A stretch of DNA of 21,535 nt. Origin: Saccoglossus kowalevskii (Eukaryota > Hemichordata > Enteropneusta > Harrimaniidae). The translations under genes were made by a program, and so were the position numbers. Location of the stretch: assembly GCF_000003605.2 (NCBI RefSeq), contig NW_003120918.1, forward strand, positions 215,608-237,142, written 5' to 3'. Positions 18,446-21,535 of the stretch are shown here, in pieces. Positions within the stretch are counted from its first letter, which is position 1; the number at the start of each line of letters is the position of its first letter. The notes beneath the pieces were generated by a model. The model saw only the letters and a list, made by a program, of their open reading frames with translations. It searched no databases and was not told the DNA's origin.

Positions 18446-18499
18446 AATTTATGTTGAATGTTAATATATGTTAAGCCTAAGCTAGTTAATTCTTCTCGC
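18446..18499 (-). other. 5' UTR part of the first coding exon
   Basis: Lies between the acceptor at 18500 and the ATG. All three codons TAG, TAA and TAA in the ATG frame show it is untranslated. The acceptor implies a further non-coding 5' exon beyond 18500, whose position I cannot see. Confidence 0.45.
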
Positions 18500-18503
18500 C
18501 TGT

Positions 18504-19650
18504 AAACAACAAAAATAGACAGAAAATATATTTACAATTTACCAATCATGTAAATTTAATGCAAAACATTTAGTTTAACATTGTGTTTATAATTGTGAAG
18601 GCAACAAAACCTACAGTTGCCAAGGACGTGAAAAATAAATTAAAAATAATGCAGTCAACACAAGACTAGATGCCGTCTATTATCGTGAGAAAAATCTAGG
18701 AATAATAGATTAGTGAATCTGTCTTGAGCACTGGGAGGGCATTCTGAACGACTGGATTCATTACGCAAAATGACGACATAATAGGGACAACATCAATTCA
18801 TCGATGAAGGATAACGAACGTAATTCCTTATTTTTCCCGACAAGAATGGTGCAAACCCATGTTTTTTTATCATAATAAACATATTTCATAAGTGGTTTAT
18901 CATTTAATCAGTCAAAATAAAATCAAAAATATGTTGGAACTTTATAATTTTACAGCTTATATCTTTAAAAAGAGTTTATCGTTAACAGGGACTCATTAAA
19001 AATAAAATCGACAATGATAGAAAGAAACAGTTCAGAGCCAAACACACCGCCTCCAAAATAAAGGATTTGAGTTTTTGATGTGACATCGATCATTTGGCGT
19101 TGTCCCTTTTAAATATTGGTCAAAGTCTGGAGTCAAAATAAACCCATTTAACTTTATTGGCACATACACGAGTAGCTGAATTGAAATTATGCAGTTATGT
19201 GGGGGTATCAGCGAAGTGTGTTGGTGAATTTATTCTTAAAGGTAACAACATTCCCCGAGAATTGTGACGGAGTGTAAAAAACAACAACTGGAAGTCGTAT
19301 TCACGGTTTCTAGTATGTGTATACCGTGTGGGGCGTATATTTCTCAACATCTTGAATTTTCAAGGTGAATGTTCCGGCAAAGCACTCCACTATCATGTTG
19401 TGGAGGGGGGAATGTCCGAGCGCAACAACACCGTGCAGGCGGACGATTGTTCTCAACATATAACTGATTATACAAACAAGCGACATTACCAGGGGACATT
19501 ACACATTATTATGATATTATGTAATTCCTGCGAACCATAGTATAGTTTTCCTCTGAACCAAGAGAACGTGGTAAACCACGATCATTCTCATTCCCAGAGT
19601 TCCTTGTGTGAAGAATACCGAAAGCATATATATTCGTAGAAACAGAACTC
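18504..19650. other. AT-rich spacer, possible upstream region of both genes
   Basis: No exon, repeat or RNA gene is recognised. The ORF at 19328-19540 has no motif. The divergent layout (sulfotransferase to the left, candidate gene to the right) means promoters for both may lie here. Confidence 0.45.
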
Positions 19651-19659
19651 TGCATGGGA

Positions 19660-19735
19660 GATTGAACGGCGACGTGGCAATGCCTGAGATTCGCGGCCGG
19701 TCTGCGCGCCCAGCCGCTTATGTGACGTCATGTTG
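19660..19735 (+). promoter_or_regulatory. CpG-rich stretch with perfect CRE, candidate promoter
   Basis: The stretch holds CGGCGACG, TCGCGGCCGG, TGCGCGCC and the perfect cAMP-response element TGACGTCA (19723-19730) within otherwise AT-rich DNA. GTCATGTGAC follows at 19763-19772. It lies about 190 bp before the candidate gene start. Confidence 0.45.
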
Positions 19736-19790
19736 GAATAACTACTACGGAACGCGATGCAAGTCATGTGACTTTTTGGAACACGTTACT

Positions 19791-19937
19791 ATGTACAGTG
19801 CAATAATAAACATTCTTTTTTTTGCATCTTTACTGTTTGCCAAAGAAACGCCGCTTCGTCTCGAGTCCGAGCCATTTCTCTCGTTAATCACGATTACGAA
19901 CTTTATCACAAAAGAGATATGCAGTCTACTAGTATGA
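19791..19937 (+). CDS. Short upstream ORF with signal-peptide-like start
   Basis: From ATG 19791 the frame reads MYSAIINILFFASLLFAKE, a hydrophobic run followed by Lys-Glu like a secretory signal, and stops at 19935-19937. It overlaps the start of the 197-codon ORF by 19 bp in another frame. It is also the C-terminal part of a longer frame open from 19608. It could be an upstream ORF, or the true N-terminus joined by an unseen splice or a frameshift. Evidence is weak. Confidence 0.25.
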   Translation: MYSAIINILFFASLLFAKETPLRLESEPFLSLITITNFITKEICSLLV

Positions 19938-20512
19938 AAGGTGTCATTACACCGGTTGAACAGTTGGACGTATGTAATACGGGATATCGTGGTCACATTG
20001 ACGCCGATGTAGGGGCCAAAAAGCGAAGAAGTTTACCTGACGATGTCACCGCCAAACTACCAGAGGAGAGAGTAACCGGAAACGTTATTGTCGGAAAACA
20101 GCTCTGTCGCAGAGACAACGACCTATTTCATCATGAATCTCTCCCTACCAGTGGCGTTGTTGCAGCGGATCAGGTACCACAAGATGAAACTCTTGCCGCT
20201 TTTCACGTTACAAAGCAAGAACAATGGACCTATTTTGATCGAGAGGAAGCTAATGTCGCCGCGTTACTGTGTGAACAGAATGACAGTGCCTCGTCGCAAT
20301 ACATAAACACTGCACATATGCAAAGTGAAACAAACATCAAACATGTGGGTCGTCAGAGTTTCCGCTCAAACAACCGTGACAACAGATCTACGTTGTATGG
20401 ACAGTTAAAATCCCTAAAAAGGAGGATATGTAAACGCGTTGTTCAAGTTATAAAAACCATACACTCTTCAAGCCGATCTCACAGAATTAACAAACAGAAA
20501 CAGTCTTTCTAA
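19919..20512 (+). CDS. Candidate intronless gene, 197 residues, family not recognised
   Basis: This is the longest ORF in the window, more GC-rich than its flanks. G is at -3 of the ATG, and AATAAA follows the stop by 35 bp, so the unit looks like a complete single-exon gene. The protein is polar. A basic cluster KKRR lies at 34-37, a mixed middle contains QWTYFDREEANVAALL (102-117), and the C-terminus is strongly basic and helix-prone (LKSLKRRICKRVVQVIKT, 163-180), ending Lys/Gln-rich. There are four Cys and no signal peptide in this frame. KKRR and the basic tail could be nuclear-localisation or nucleic-acid-binding segments. The absence of introns plus an upstream CRE would suit an immediate-early-type gene, but that is speculation; a lineage-specific or element-derived gene is equally possible. 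Confidence 0.5.
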   Translation: MQSTSMKGVITPVEQLDVCNTGYRGHIDADVGAKKRRSLPDDVTAKLPEERVTGNVIVGKQLCRRDNDLFHHESLPTSGVVAADQVPQDETLAAFHVTKQEQWTYFDREEANVAALLCEQNDSASSQYINTAHMQSETNIKHVGRQSFRSNNRDNRSTLYGQLKSLKRRICKRVVQVIKTIHSSSRSHRINKQKQSF

Positions 20513-20546
20513 TAATTACAGCTGATTTATATTTTTAATTTAACTG

Positions 20547-20552
20547 AATAAA
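20547..20552 (+). terminator. Poly(A) signal AATAAA after the 197-codon ORF
   Basis: AATAAA lies 35 bp after the TAA stop and is followed by T-rich sequence (catatttttgtattg), a plausible cleavage context. Confidence 0.55.
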
Positions 20553-20559
20553 ACATATT

Positions 20560-21535
20560 TTTGTATTGCTAAACTATATATTCGTCTCTTGTTTCATGTT
20601 TCTTGTCTAATAGCGAAAATCGGACTTTCATCACTGATAAAATGTCAACACTGACAACATATGTGGACGTTTAAGAACGGGTTTGGTTAACGCACGTTTG
20701 TGAACCTCGACCACATGTATTTTCCCGATTTTACAATACAACAAGGCAGTCAAAGTAAGGTGCAATGCTATGGGGAATTGCAAAGTTATATTCATAGAAA
20801 CGAGTTTGGGTACTAATGTGCACGCCCTCAGTCGACAGCCACCGCAGAGGTCAAACATCTAATAACCGATGATCTCATAGCATTCACCGTGTATCGTTGA
20901 ATTGTTAAGACAAATGTTTATGAGTTAAATTTACGTCTTAGTTCGTTCGGTTTTCTTTCTGACTAAATTCGTAGCACTCTTTCTATATTTCTGCAAGAAG
21001 TCACAGTGATTATATGGTTTCACCCCTGTAATTACAAATTTATTCTTCGATTCCGACACTAGACTTCTTTTTTAATTATTTTCTGTTCTGAAATTGACAT
21101 TCATTTTTGCAGCAACGTTGAACTTGAGAAGGTTCTTGAACATTATATGTCGTCGTCTTAATGTTTTAAATGAAACAAAAAGATTTCTGACGCACAAGAG
21201 CCCGAATTTTCATTGAAAATGATCAACATTTTTGAAATTACTTCGACTGTACTAATGTGGCGAAAAGGTGTTCAGACTTTAATTGTGTTCTTATGTCGAA
21301 ACGTCTGCATTTATTTTTTGCAACGTTGGTTTGGTAGAATGTCATGACGTAGTTACTGGATTATAAATCCCGAGCACCGCGATAATATTAACTAATTAGT
21401 TTCGCTCCATGCTCTGAACCAATATTAGTTACTTATTAATTACTGCAACATACTAGTATTATATTTAAAACCTGCACAACAAAGCTAACAACGTTCACAA
21501 CCAGCATAATTCAACGCGAGGTCCATGACACCATC
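20560..21535. other. Spacer to window end, no gene seen
   Basis: A minus-strand ORF at 20631-20858 has no recognisable motif and no splice or poly(A) context. The remainder is AT-rich without repeats that I can detect. Confidence 0.45.

Overview
This window looks like animal nuclear DNA, most likely from a (marine) invertebrate. It is AT-rich, has almost no long ORFs, carries a spliced gene with GT-AG introns, and holds remnants of mariner, DIRS-type and LINE elements plus micro- and minisatellites. The species cannot be fixed from the sequence alone.

Left third (1-6477): a 29-bp minisatellite is cut by the window edge, followed by a nested graveyard of mobile elements. Two mariner-type terminal inverted repeats, each flanked by TA, sit 5.7 kb apart (743-780 and 6438-6475). 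Between them lie, in order: a decayed mariner transposase, a ~400-bp inverted-repeat arm, a LINE 3' end on the minus strand, a decayed DIRS-like element on the plus strand (reverse transcriptase, RNase H and tyrosine recombinase pieces), a short cysteine-rich CXC-like tail, and the second inverted-repeat arm.

Middle (6478-8574): mostly AT-rich DNA without recognisable genes. It contains a compact cluster of three heat-shock-element-like sites next to TATA-like boxes, facing the minus strand.

Centre to right (8575-18499): a cytosolic sulfotransferase gene on the minus strand. Six core exons are certain from splice sites, reading phase and family motifs. A seventh, a 7-codon first coding exon 4.9 kb upstream, is inferred from a strong donor and matching phase. 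The predicted 331-residue protein keeps the PAPS-binding frame, but it has Arg for the loop Lys, Ser for the catalytic His, and a charge-swapped dimerisation motif. Its introns hold a degraded DNA-transposon-like segment, an LTR-like module with three perfect AGGTCA half-sites, a poly-G tract, a 65-bp tandem duplication and a 32-bp minisatellite.

Right end (19600-20560): a candidate intronless gene on the plus strand, 197 codons long and of unrecognised family. A CpG-rich stretch with a perfect CRE lies upstream and an AATAAA lies 35 bp after the stop. The last kilobase has no gene I can support.
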